Assembly: GCF_003148495.1 (NCBI RefSeq)
Contig: NZ_QGGH01000019.1
Location: forward strand, 1-64,000
Origin: Mesorhizobium loti
Lineage (GTDB): Bacteria > Pseudomonadota > Alphaproteobacteria > Rhizobiales > Rhizobiaceae
Direction of reading: 5' to 3'
DNA: 64,000 nucleotides
In this document: in pieces, positions 24,237 through 32,108 of the stretch
Position numbering within the stretch: position 1 is the first letter of the stretch
Layout: every line of letters starts with the position of its first letter
The notes under the pieces: model-generated
Told to the model about the DNA's origin: nothing
What the model saw: only the letters and a program-made list of their open reading frames with translations
The model's database searches: none
Program-made: the position numbers and the translations under genes

Positions 24237-24919
24237 ATATCTTTTTGCCGGCATGACCACGGCATCAACCAGTGATGCTGTGGCCGATGCGCCGGTGAAC
24301 CCGTCATGAGATGGTCAAGGACGAGGCCATTGATGAATTGGGGCAAGTTTGCGGCGCCAACCTGCAGGTGGTGGCGCAGTGAATGGACGTTCTTTGCGTC
24401 AGATCCTCAGCCGCGCAGGCGTCGTGCCGCTGGTCATCAGGCCGATGATCCATATGCCTCGGGAGTTACAGCGCCCTTTGTGGGCATGGCGCTCCGGCGG
24501 CGTCACCACAGCGCGACGCCGTGGGCTGAGGTCGGAAGCTCGTCTCTTCGGACTGGCGCACCAGTTCGGCAAAGAGAAGCGCGAAGCTTCCCAACATCAG
24601 GAAGACGATGATCAGGCGTGTTACCGGCAATAGGTCGGCCTCGACTGGCTAGCCCCCACGCCACCCATCCACTGCCGGCTAACATGGCCGACCTGGCTTT
24701 ACGAGAGCTTAAGCCCGGTCTTAACCATCACATTCGCGTAGCCTTTGACATGATGCGCGAACGGCAAGTCCGCATCCCGCCGTTGCGCGGCCGCCTTGCC
24801 ATCCGGGATGGCTTGTCACGGAATAGCGGCTCCCTTTGCAGACGCACCCCGCCCATGCTACCCCGGCGCTGGCGCGGCCCAGCAACCGGCCGCTGCCAAC
24901 CGGTCGTCATCGGGGAGCC
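24237..24919. other. Gene-poor stretch upstream of NAD kinase
   Basis: About 680 bases between the second ABC operon promoter and nadK hold no long credible gene. The only plausible coding content is the short membrane frame at 24466-24630 on the minus strand. The rest has frequent stops in frames with plausible codon use and may be decayed sequence. No tRNA, clear repeat or strong hairpin with a U-tract was seen. Confidence 0.5.
24466..24630 (-). CDS. Possible 54-aa single-span membrane protein
   Basis: On the minus strand a frame can start at TTG 24630, with GAGG about 9 nt upstream. It encodes a basic residue and a strong hydrophobic helix (RLIIVFLMLGSFALLFAELV), then a polar Cys-containing tail. 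One helix followed by a short soluble tail is common for small membrane proteins. The evidence is limited to this pattern and a spaced ribosome binding site; no family is recognised and the start is not ATG, so it may be a remnant or a chance frame. Confidence 0.3.
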   Translation of the reverse strand: MPVTRLIIVFLMLGSFALLFAELVRQSEETSFRPQPTASRCGDAAGAPCPQRAL

Positions 24920-25693
24920 ATGAGCAAAGCCGCCAGCCGTATCGCCTTCGTCTCGTCCGACACCACTGACGCCAAGACGGCGCTGGAAAGCCTGTCGGCG
25001 CGCTATGGCCAATCCTCCGTCGAGGATGCCGAGATCGTCGTTGCGCTTGGCGGTGACGGCTTCCTGCTGCAGACCCTGCGCGACACGATGGGGACCGGCA
25101 AGAAGGTCTATGGCATGAACCGTGGCACCATCGGTTTCCTGATGAACGAATACCGGTCCGGTGGCCTCACCGAGCGTATCGCGGCCGCCGTCGCCGAAAC
25201 GATCCGCCCGCTGGAGATGCTGGCCGTCACCTCGGACGGCGAAACGGTTTCGGCGCTGGCGATCAACGAGGTGGCGCTGTGGCGCCAATCCTACCAGACG
25301 GCCAAGATCCGTATCACCGTCGACGAGCAGGTCCGGCTCGAGGAACTGAGCTGCGACGGCGTGATGATCGCGACGCCTGCCGGATCCACCGCCTACAATC
25401 TTTCGGCGCACGGGCCGATCCTGCCGCTCGATGCGCCACTGCTGGCGCTGACCCCGGTCAGCCCGTTTCGCCCGCGCCGCTGGCGCGGTGCGCTGCTCTC
25501 CAACAAGGCGACCGTGCGCTTCGACATTCTCGAGCCGGAAAAGCGGCCGGTGAACGCCGCCGCCGACCATACCGAGGTCAAGGCGGTGACCTCGGTAACG
25601 GTACGGGAATCACCAACGGCGACAGCAACGTTGCTGTTCGATCCCAATCATTCCTGGAACGAGCGCATTCTGGCCGAGCAGTTCCGCTACTGA
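24920..25693 (+). CDS. nadK: NAD kinase
   Basis: A 257-residue ATP-NAD kinase that makes NADP. The catalytic GGDG motif is in VVALGGDGFLLQTLRD near residue 45, followed by NRGTIGFLMNEY, the NE motif in AINEVALWRQS and the conserved DGVMIATPAGSTAYNLSAHG near residue 150. Length fits the compact rhizobial form. The ATG at 24920 follows CGGGGAGCC. It is likely a single-gene unit; the helicase starts 132 nt downstream. Confidence 0.93.
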   Translation: MSKAASRIAFVSSDTTDAKTALESLSARYGQSSVEDAEIVVALGGDGFLLQTLRDTMGTGKKVYGMNRGTIGFLMNEYRSGGLTERIAAAVAETIRPLEMLAVTSDGETVSALAINEVALWRQSYQTAKIRITVDEQVRLEELSCDGVMIATPAGSTAYNLSAHGPILPLDAPLLALTPVSPFRPRRWRGALLSNKATVRFDILEPEKRPVNAAADHTEVKAVTSVTVRESPTATATLLFDPNHSWNERILAEQFRY

Positions 25694-25825
25694 GCCGGCG
25701 CAGTGACCAACACCTCGATTAAGCATCCCGATTAAGGTTACAACTTCACAATCGCACCAATGCCGCCCGTTTCTGTTGACAAATCGCGGGCTTGCGCCTA
25801 ATCGCAATACCAATCTTGCAGGCGC

Positions 25826-27472
25826 GTGGCGCTTGCCGCGACAGACGCCGTTGCGCTTCCCCGAACCAGCCAAAGACAACAACACTTGTCCTCAGACACC
25901 ACGACCGCTCAAGAAGCGTTGACCTTCGCAGACCTCGGCCTGTCGCCGAAGGTCCTTTCCGCAGTCACCGACGCCGGCTACACCCAGCCGACGCCGATCC
26001 AGGCTGGTGCCATTCCGCACGCCTTGCTCGGTAAGGATATTCTGGGCATCGCCCAGACCGGCACAGGGAAAACGGCTTCCTTTGTGCTGCCAATGCTGAC
26101 CCGCCTCGAAAAAGGCAGGGCTCGTGCCCGCATGCCGCGCACGCTGATCCTGGAGCCGACGCGCGAGCTCGCCGCACAGGTCGAAGAGAATTTCATCAGA
26201 TACGGCAAGAACCACAAGCTCAACATCGCACTTCTGATCGGCGGCGTGTCGTTCGACGAACAGGACAAGAAGTTGGAGCGCGGTGCCGACGTGCTGATCG
26301 CGACGCCCGGCCGCCTGCTCGACCACCGCGAACGCGGCAAGTTGCTGCTCAACGGCGTCGAGATCCTCGTCATCGACGAAGCGGACCGTATGCTCGACAT
26401 GGGCTTCATTCCCGACATCGAGCGCATCTGCGAGATGATTCCGTTCACCAGGCAGACGCTGTTCTTCTCGGCGACGATGCCGCCCGAAATCACCAAGCTC
26501 ACCGAAAAGTTCCTGCATGCGCCGGTGCGCGTCGAAGTCTCGAAGGCCGCGTCCGCGGCGACCAACATCATCCAGCGGCTGGTCAAATCCGGCTCCAAGC
26601 CATGGGACAAGCGCGAGACATTGCGCAACCTCATCAAGGCCGAGGATGCGGAACTGAAGAACGCCATCATCTTCTGCAACCGCAAGGTCGAAGTGTCGGA
26701 GCTGTTCCGCTCGCTGCTGAAGTATGATTTCGACGCCGGTGCGTTGCATGGCGACATGGACCAGCGCGCGCGCATGCAGATGCTGGCCAATTTCCGCGAC
26801 GGCAAGCTGCGCTACCTCGTCGCTTCCGACGTCGCCGCGCGCGGCCTCGACATCCCCGATGTCAGCCACGTCTTCAACTACGACGTGCCGATCCATGCCG
26901 AGGATTATGTCCACCGCATTGGCCGCACTGGCCGCGCCGGGCGCTCTGGAAAATCCTTCACCATCGCGACCAAGTCGGATACCAAGTACATCGACGCCAT
27001 CGAGCGGCTGATTGGCAACAAGATCGAATGGCATGACGGCGACCTGTCGACAGTGGTCGCCAGCGAAGGCGGCGAGGACGACGCTCCGCGCCGTGGCAAG
27101 GGCGCCCCGCGCCGTGCCGGCCGCAAGGACGATGACCGCAAGGACCGGGGTGAGCGCAAACCGCGCGAACGCCACGCCAGGCCAAGCGAAGATGCGGCAC
27201 CGGCAATGGTACGCGAGGAGCAGCCTGATGTGGTCGAGACCGCAGTCGCCGACATCGGCGAACGGCGCTCGCGCAAGGAAGCGATCCGTTCGGAAAACAC
27301 CGAGCGCAAATCATCCGATCGCAACGAGCAGCGCGCACCGGAACGCGGCGACACCAGGCCGCAGCGCGACAGCAACCGCCCTGCCCGCCAACGCCACCAG
27401 GAAGATAACGACTCCACCGTCGGCTTCGGCGATGACATGCCGGCCTTCATGCGGATCGTCGCCAAGGTCTGA
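25826..27472 (+). CDS. DEAD-box ATP-dependent RNA helicase, RhlE-like
   Basis: A helicase of about 548 residues. The Q motif and Walker A (AQTGTGKTASF) come first, then PTRELAAQ (Ia), DEAD in VIDEADRMLDMGF (II), SAT in FFSATMPPE (III), and in the second RecA domain HGDMDQRARM, VASDVAARGLDIP (V) and HRIGRTGRAG (VI). From about residue 405 onward there is a 140-residue disordered tail rich in Arg, Asp and Glu, typical of RhlE-type proteins that bind RNA. The reported start is GTG 25826; a TTG at 25886 (LSSDTTT) is equally plausible, as the Q motif begins 12 residues later. Confidence 0.9.
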   Translation: MALAATDAVALPRTSQRQQHLSSDTTTAQEALTFADLGLSPKVLSAVTDAGYTQPTPIQAGAIPHALLGKDILGIAQTGTGKTASFVLPMLTRLEKGRARARMPRTLILEPTRELAAQVEENFIRYGKNHKLNIALLIGGVSFDEQDKKLERGADVLIATPGRLLDHRERGKLLLNGVEILVIDEADRMLDMGFIPDIERICEMIPFTRQTLFFSATMPPEITKLTEKFLHAPVRVEVSKAASAATNIIQRLVKSGSKPWDKRETLRNLIKAEDAELKNAIIFCNRKVEVSELFRSLLKYDFDAGALHGDMDQRARMQMLANFRDGKLRYLVASDVAARGLDIPDVSHVFNYDVPIHAEDYVHRIGRTGRAGRSGKSFTIATKSDTKYIDAIERLIGNKIEWHDGDLSTVVASEGGEDDAPRRGKGAPRRAGRKDDDRKDRGERKPRERHARPSEDAAPAMVREEQPDVVETAVADIGERRSRKEAIRSENTERKSSDRNEQRAPERGDTRPQRDSNRPARQRHQEDNDSTVGFGDDMPAFMRIVAKV

Positions 27473-27487
27473 CCCCCGAGCGCTTTC

Positions 27488-27517
27488 GAAGGCAAGCCAG
27501 CCATCCGGCTTGCCTTC
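27488..27517 (+). terminator. Terminator-like hairpin after the helicase
   Basis: GAAGGCAAGCC and GGCTTGCCTTC form an 11-bp inverted repeat with an 8-nt loop, 15 nt after the helicase stop. No U-tract follows. A dispersed repeat copy starts right after it. Confidence 0.6.
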
Positions 27518-27531
27518 TCGGCAAGGCTCCC

Positions 27532-27590
27532 AAAGCGTGTCGCGTCTGAACGGGTTCAAACGACCCGCTTTAAGTCTCTGTTCATGTCGA
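27532..27590. repeat. Copy of a dispersed palindromic repeat (degenerate)
   Basis: AAAGCGTGTCGCGTCTGAAC, then CGGGTTCAAACGACCCGCTTT and a CATGTCG-containing tail, aligns along its length with the better preserved copy at 62261-62365. Outer arms AAAGCG/CGCTTT are kept. It lies between the convergent helicase and hypothetical gene. Confidence 0.6.
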
Positions 27591-27613
27591 CATGGATCAG
27601 CCTGGTTCGCCCG

Positions 27614-28219
27614 TTACATTGGCCCGGGCATCATCTTGGTCGGCTTTTCCAGCATCGGAAACTCGGCCTTGTTGCATTTCACGTTCGGGTTCGTCGGACT
27701 GAACATGCCGTTCGGGTTGTCCCCGAGCCAGGCGTGAAGATCATAGTGGACGAACTCTTTCGGGATGAGCGGATAGTGTCCCTCCATCGGGCCCATGAAG
27801 GTTTGGCCAAACAGCTTCGGCGGTGCCTTGATGTCCGGCGTCAGCGGCACGAGCCATTCCACGCCCACCAGGCGCAGGCCCTTCTTGGTTGGTTCGTAAA
27901 TCAGCACATTGGGGTGCATCGGGTCGAGTTTCTGGCCGACACTCGGGACATTGACGAAATGGATACCCATGGCGCCCTTCGGGTAATCCATCGCGCCCGG
28001 TATCTTTTCTCCGCTGTAATAGACGCAGCCGACTGTCGACAGATAAAGGTCGCGGACGGCGGCGGTGTAGTCCTCATATTTGGCGAGCGACTTTTTCAAG
28101 GCATCGATGTCGGCCTTGTTGGCGTCCTCGGCCAGGGCCGTAGCGATGCCCAACCATGCGCTTGCGAGACTTGTTAAAGCGAGGACGCCGCAGCGCCCAA
28201 GGGTGGCTGTTCTTGCCAT
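27614..28219 (-). CDS. Exported protein of unknown function (201 aa)
   Basis: The protein has a signal peptide (MARTATLGRCGVLALTSLAS..., cleavage near LAE after about residue 30) and a soluble mature part of about 170 residues. Visible features are a helical KKSLAKYEDYTAAVRDLYLS segment, one isolated Cys in STVGCVYYSGE, and a C-terminal aromatic and proline-rich part with HYDLHAWLGDNPNGMFSPTN. I do not recognise a family with known activity. The start at 28219 has GGGAGGA upstream and gives a standard signal peptide; longer frames lack it. It converges on the helicase. Confidence 0.75.
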   Translation of the reverse strand: MARTATLGRCGVLALTSLASAWLGIATALAEDANKADIDALKKSLAKYEDYTAAVRDLYLSTVGCVYYSGEKIPGAMDYPKGAMGIHFVNVPSVGQKLDPMHPNVLIYEPTKKGLRLVGVEWLVPLTPDIKAPPKLFGQTFMGPMEGHYPLIPKEFVHYDLHAWLGDNPNGMFSPTNPNVKCNKAEFPMLEKPTKMMPGPM

Positions 28220-28418
28220 GCATTCCTCCCAGACTTTCTGATCTGGCCGTGCAAGACCGAGGCGGAAAAATGCTGATTGCGCGGCCAGTTTGTACCGCCT
28301 CATCCCCTCCGGAACAGCGATGATGCTATTCCTTTGCATGGCTGCGCGAAAGCTCTTATTTTAGCAAAGACTAATCCTATGGTGCTCCATCTGAAGAGCG
28401 CCGACATCAGCTCAAGCA

Positions 28419-28445
28419 AAAACGGCCCCCACGCGGGGGCCGTTT
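28419..28445 (-). terminator. Intrinsic terminator of the OmpA-type lipoprotein gene
   Basis: On the minus strand AAACGGCCCCC-GCGT-GGGGGCCGTTTTT forms a strong GC stem flanked by A and T runs. It begins 22 nt after the stop of the 28467 gene. Confidence 0.9.
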
Positions 28446-28466
28446 CGCATTGATTTGCCGAACAGC

Positions 28467-29117
28467 TCAGGTGAGCGGCGACAACTGAATCTCGACACGG
28501 CGGTTCTGGGCGCGGCCTTCGGCTGTCGCATTGGACGCGACGGGACGCGTCTTGCCGAAACCGGTGACGGCGAAGCGGCGCTGATCGACGCCCTGGCCGG
28601 ACAGATAGTTGGCGACGGCCAGCGCGCGGCGCTGCGACAAGTCGAAATTGTGCTGGTCACCGCCGGTCGAATCGGTGTGGCCGAAGACGTCGACCGTGGT
28701 CTGCTTGAACTTCTTCAGCACCAGCGCAACCGAGTTCAGCACCTGGTAGAAGCCGGGCTTCACCGCATCCTGATCCGAGTTGAAGGTGATGTCCGACGGC
28801 ATGTTGAGGATGATCTGGTCGCCGCTACGGGTGACGCTGACGCCGGTGCCCTCGAGCTGCCGGCGCAGTTCGGCTTCGTTCTGGTCCATGGTGGCGCCGA
28901 TGGCGCCGCCGGCCAGCGCGCCGATGCCGGCGCCGATCAGCGCGTTGCGGCGGTCATTGCCGCCAGCAAGCAAGCCAAGGCTGGCACCCGCCAGGGCGCC
29001 AAGGCCGGCGCCGGCCGCCGTGTTGGAAATCTTCTGGTCGCCGGTATACGGATCGGTGGTGGTGCAGGCACTCACGAGCACAGCCGTCGCCACGACGACG
29101 AGCACAGTCTTTTTCAT
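28467..29117 (-). CDS. OmpA-family outer-membrane lipoprotein
   Basis: A 216-residue protein. The lipobox is VLVSAC at residues about 14-19, so Cys19 should be lipidated. A glycine-zipper segment with GAGLGALAGASLGLLAGG and a second GAGIGALAGGAIGA covers residues 40-80. The C-terminal OmpA-like peptidoglycan-binding domain (residues 105-216) holds the signature FGHTDSTGGDQHNFDLSQRRA and ends GRAQNRRVEI. It resembles YiaD-type proteins and likely tethers the outer membrane to peptidoglycan. The start at 29117 (MKKTV) gives a normal lipoprotein signal. It has its own terminator. Confidence 0.9.
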   Translation of the reverse strand: MKKTVLVVVATAVLVSACTTTDPYTGDQKISNTAAGAGLGALAGASLGLLAGGNDRRNALIGAGIGALAGGAIGATMDQNEAELRRQLEGTGVSVTRSGDQIILNMPSDITFNSDQDAVKPGFYQVLNSVALVLKKFKQTTVDVFGHTDSTGGDQHNFDLSQRRALAVANYLSGQGVDQRRFAVTGFGKTRPVASNATAEGRAQNRRVEIQLSPLT

Positions 29118-29292
29118 AGGATCGTCCCTCTCCAAGTCACGCCTTGCGGTGGCGCCAAATCAGCCCTTCCCGCGACTTGTACCATGAATTGCGGCGAAAA
29201 GCGGAACGGCAAAAGCGCCGCCCATGGCTTTTCCCGGAGGACTAATGCCCGACGAAAGCGCCGCATCGCCGTGCCGGAATGGCCTGATCAGG

Positions 29293-29661
29293 CTACCAGA
29301 GATTCTTGCCGTCAATGATCACCACTTCGACCTTGTCGAGATCGAAATCGTCGAACAGTCGCGAGTTGACGCTGATCTTGGGATTGTCGAAATCCGGCTC
29401 GCCGGTCGACCAGTCCGGCGTTTCGGTAAAGGTGCCGCAGCCGCAGGTGGCGCAAAAACCGTGCCTTACGGTTTTCGACCCCCACTCGTAGACAGAAACG
29501 TTCTCCGGCGGGCTGGTAAGCTTGAATTGCGATGGAACGTAGTAGGCCCAGAGCGAGCCGCGTTTCGAGCAGAACGAACAGGTGCATTGCGTCACCGTCC
29601 GCGGTGCCTGCGAAACCTCGAATGTCGTCGCCTTGCAATGACAGCTTGCCTTGATGGTCAT
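29293..29661 (-). CDS. GFA (CENP-V/glutathione-dependent formaldehyde-activating) family protein
   Basis: A 122-residue zinc-binding protein. Zinc ligands are visible as CHC (residues 7-9), CTCSFC (around 28-33) and CATCGCG (around 71-77). The fold is that of GFA/Mss4-like proteins, whose best-known member was reported to bind glutathione and formaldehyde; many members have unknown roles, so no reaction is assigned. A second family member is at 30347 with a Cys-rich exported protein between them. The ATG at 29661 directly precedes TIKASCHC. Confidence 0.88.
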   Translation of the reverse strand: MTIKASCHCKATTFEVSQAPRTVTQCTCSFCSKRGSLWAYYVPSQFKLTSPPENVSVYEWGSKTVRHGFCATCGCGTFTETPDWSTGEPDFDNPKISVNSRLFDDFDLDKVEVVIIDGKNLW

Positions 29662-29775
29662 CAACGAACTCCTTCTGTCGCCCGCCGCCCTGTACGGCAA
29701 AGGCAGCATAAGGAGGTGCTCCTGACAACTGTCTGTCAGCAGGCATCCACCGAACCGCGGAAACCCGGCCTGTCG

Positions 29776-30153
29776 TCAATAAGAGCGCGGCGGCACGAAC
29801 AGGCAGATTGTCTTGCCAGCGTCGAGACCGGCCTGATGCGCGCACCAGTGAAACTCGCCGTCCGGGCTGTCCTTGACGCGCTTGTCGCTCATTGGAACGA
29901 CCTCACCCGTTCCGGCGATGACATAGCCCTCGGGCTTCTCCAACACTTCGCCGGTATGGGTGGTGCGACAATCATAGTTGGCGCAGCATGCGAATGGGTA
30001 ACTCCAGCCTTGCGGCTTTGCCGCCGTGGGCGTGGCGTCATGTGCGAAGGCAGGTGCCGTCAGCATTGCGGTCGCGCCGATTGCGAGCAGGGAAAACAAA
30101 AGTCGGCCAGCCGGTTGAACGGCATTGGCCGATCTGGATGTGGCAGCAGACAT
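29776..30153 (-). CDS. Exported Cys-rich protein, unknown function (125 aa)
   Basis: A signal peptide with a positively charged start and the helix LLFSLLAIGATAMLTAPAFA ends at AFA-HD near residue 37. The mature 88 residues contain five Cys: CCANYDC in the first third, WCAHQ and ICLFVPP near the end, suggesting disulfides or metal binding in the periplasm. Similar proteins are widespread in rhizobia without known function. It lies between two GFA-family genes on the same strand but is separated from both by more than 100 bp, so common transcription is not assured. Confidence 0.75.
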   Translation of the reverse strand: MSAATSRSANAVQPAGRLLFSLLAIGATAMLTAPAFAHDATPTAAKPQGWSYPFACCANYDCRTTHTGEVLEKPEGYVIAGTGEVVPMSDKRVKDSPDGEFHWCAHQAGLDAGKTICLFVPPRSY

Positions 30154-30346
30154 GGAAACGTTCCTTTCAAACGAGCGTCAAGCGTTTCGCTTGCCCGTTC
30201 CCGGAACGTGTCTTCCCAGCGGCCAGATCGTCAGCTTGCAGATATGCCGCGACCGGCCATAAATGCTTTTTGTCTCCCCTCAATGCCGTGAATGGTGAGC
30301 GCAAATGTGAGTCGACGCAAGAAATTGCTGCGTGGCCGGCCGAAGC

Positions 30347-30769
30347 CTATTCGTCGACGGATCCAGCTGCCACGACGTGCTCTTCATACTGCGGCAGATC
30401 GTCAGCGATGGTGAACCAGCCGGCCTTCGAGCCGACGAAAATATGCGCGGTCGGACGGATGGCCGGATCGTCGACGAGGGTTCCCATGGCGACATGGACG
30501 TAGGCGCCATCGCGCACGAGCGAATAAAGCAAGGAGCCGCACCGGCCGCAATGCGCGTCATGGCCGCTTTCGTCGCCGAAGATCAGGAGCTTGTCTTGCC
30601 CCGCGGTGAGGGCAAACTTGCCGCGTTCGATGCCGGCGAAAGGCTTGAAGGCCGAACCGGTGGTGCGCCGGCAGTTCGAACAATGGCAATTCCCGGCATA
30701 GATGAATTCGTCGGCGACCTCGTAGTGAACCGCGCCGCAAAAGCACTTTCCGGTGAGCTTGCTCGGCAC
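30347..30769 (-). CDS. GFA family protein, second copy
   Basis: A 140-residue zinc protein with CFCGAVHYEV (family start), NCHCSNCRR (residues about 28-36) and CGRCGSLL (near residue 74), the same ligand arrangement as the protein at 29293 but only distantly similar in sequence. The C-terminus is acidic and ends VAAGSVDE. No reaction is assigned. It starts 78 nt downstream of the prfB stop on the same strand and could share the prfB transcript. Confidence 0.88.
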   Translation of the reverse strand: MPSKLTGKCFCGAVHYEVADEFIYAGNCHCSNCRRTTGSAFKPFAGIERGKFALTAGQDKLLIFGDESGHDAHCGRCGSLLYSLVRDGAYVHVAMGTLVDDPAIRPTAHIFVGSKAGWFTIADDLPQYEEHVVAAGSVDE

Positions 30770-30859
30770 TCTCTCCTCCGTCGCTGTGGTGCGCAGGGTA
30801 TGTTCAGATTCAGGTCAGCCCGAGTTTGCAGGCCGGCCTCACCTGAATATGAGCATACA

Positions 30860-31991
30860 CTAGTCCAGGTCCGCCACGGCTTCACCGGCACCGCCTTCGA
30901 TGCGCTGCGACAACGAGGCTTCCATGAAATCGTCGAGGTCGCCATCGAGCACGCTCGACGGGCTGGTGCTCTCGACGCCGGTGCGGAGATCCTTCACCAG
31001 CTGATAGGGCTGCAGCACATAGGAGCGGATCTGGTGACCCCAGCCGATGTCGCTCTTCGACGCTTCGGTGGCGTTTGCAACCGCCTCGCGCTTTTTCAGC
31101 TCTTCCTCGTAGAGGCGCGAGCGCAGCATTTCCCAGGCCTTGGCCTTGTTCTTGTGCTGTGAACGTTCGGCCTGGCAGGCGACGGCGATGCCAGTGGCCA
31201 GATGTGTGATACGCACCGCCGAATCGGTGGTGTTGACGTGCTGGCCGCCGGAGCCGGACGAGCGATAGGTGTCGATGCGGACGTCGGATTCGGAAACGTC
31301 GATCTCGATCGTGTCGTCGATGACCGGATAGACCCAGACGCTGGCGAAGGACGTGTGCCGGCGCGCATTGCTGTCATAGGGCGAAATACGCACCAGGCGA
31401 TGCACGCCCGATTCCGTCTTCATCCAGCCATAGGCATTGTGGCCCTTGATCATCAACGTGGCGGACTTGATGCCGGCCTCCTCGCCGTCATGCACTTCCA
31501 GCACCTCGACCTTGAAGCGGCGTCGCTCGGCCCAGCGCGTGTACATGCGCAGCAGCATCGAGGCCCAATCCTGGCTTTCGGTGCCGCCGGCGCCGGCATG
31601 GATTTCGAGATAGGTGTCGTTGGCGTCGGCTTCACCCGACAGCAGCGTCTCGACCTGGCGCGCCTTCGCCTCGCCCTGCATCGAGCGGATCGCGGCTTCA
31701 GCCTCGGCGATGACGCCCTCGTCGCGTTCTTCCTCGCCGAGCTCGATCAGGCCGATATTGTCTTCCAGCGCCTGCGTCAGACCTTTCACCGAGGCGATGC
31801 CTTCTTCGAGGCCCTGGCGTTCGCGCATCAGCTTCTGCGCTTCCAGCGGCTCGTTCCAGAGGCTGGCATCCTCGGCGCGCACATTGAGGTATTCAAGCCG
31901 CTTTATGGCCTGATCCCAGTCAAAGATGCCTCCTCAGCAGGGTTATCGCCTGCCTGATCTCGTCGACAATATTCTGCGTTTCCGCGCGCAT
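30860..31991 (-). CDS. prfB: Peptide chain release factor 2 (programmed +1 frameshift)
   Basis: RF2 releases peptides at UGA and UAA codons. Translation starts at ATG 31991, runs 23 codons (MRAETQNIVDEIRQAITLLR ...), and reaches an in-frame TGA at 31922-31920. A +1 shift at CTT-TGA-C continues in the second frame to 30860, giving 376 residues in total. GGQ is in SSGSGGQHVNTTDSAV and catalyses peptidyl-tRNA hydrolysis. The stop-codon recognition region is RISPYDSNARRHTSFAS; the tripeptide reads SPY where E. coli RF2 has SPF. A GTG at 31882 should not be taken as the start, because the N-terminal helices would be lost. Confidence 0.95.
31919..31934 (-). promoter_or_regulatory. prfB recoding site: internal Shine-Dalgarno and CTT-TGA-C
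   Basis: On the minus strand AGGAGG (31934-31929) is followed three bases later by CTT TGA C. This matches the known autoregulatory element: the SD-like sequence pairs with 16S rRNA while UGA waits for scarce RF2, and slippage from CTT to TTT enters the +1 frame. Confidence 0.93.
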
Positions 31992-32067
31992 GGCTGGCTG
32001 TTCTGTCCTGTTTGCTGAAATCGGTCGGCGCGATACATAGGGAGGCCGCCGCCGGCTGTAAAGCAAA

Positions 32068-32092
32068 ATGGGCTGGCGCAAGGCCAGCCCAT
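32068..32092 (-). terminator. Intrinsic terminator of mrcA
   Basis: ATGGGCTGGC and GCCAGCCCAT form a perfect 10-bp stem with a 5-nt loop, followed on the minus strand by TTT. It starts 17 nt after the mrcA stop and separates mrcA from prfB. Confidence 0.85.
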
Positions 32093-32108
32093 CCGCTCAT
32101 GAAAATCG

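Noticed and set aside
31882..31884. GTG as the start codon of prfB
   Set aside because: The upstream ATG at 31991 with the AGGAGG-CTT-TGA-C recoding site restores the full RF2 N-terminus, so the shorter frame is not the whole gene.
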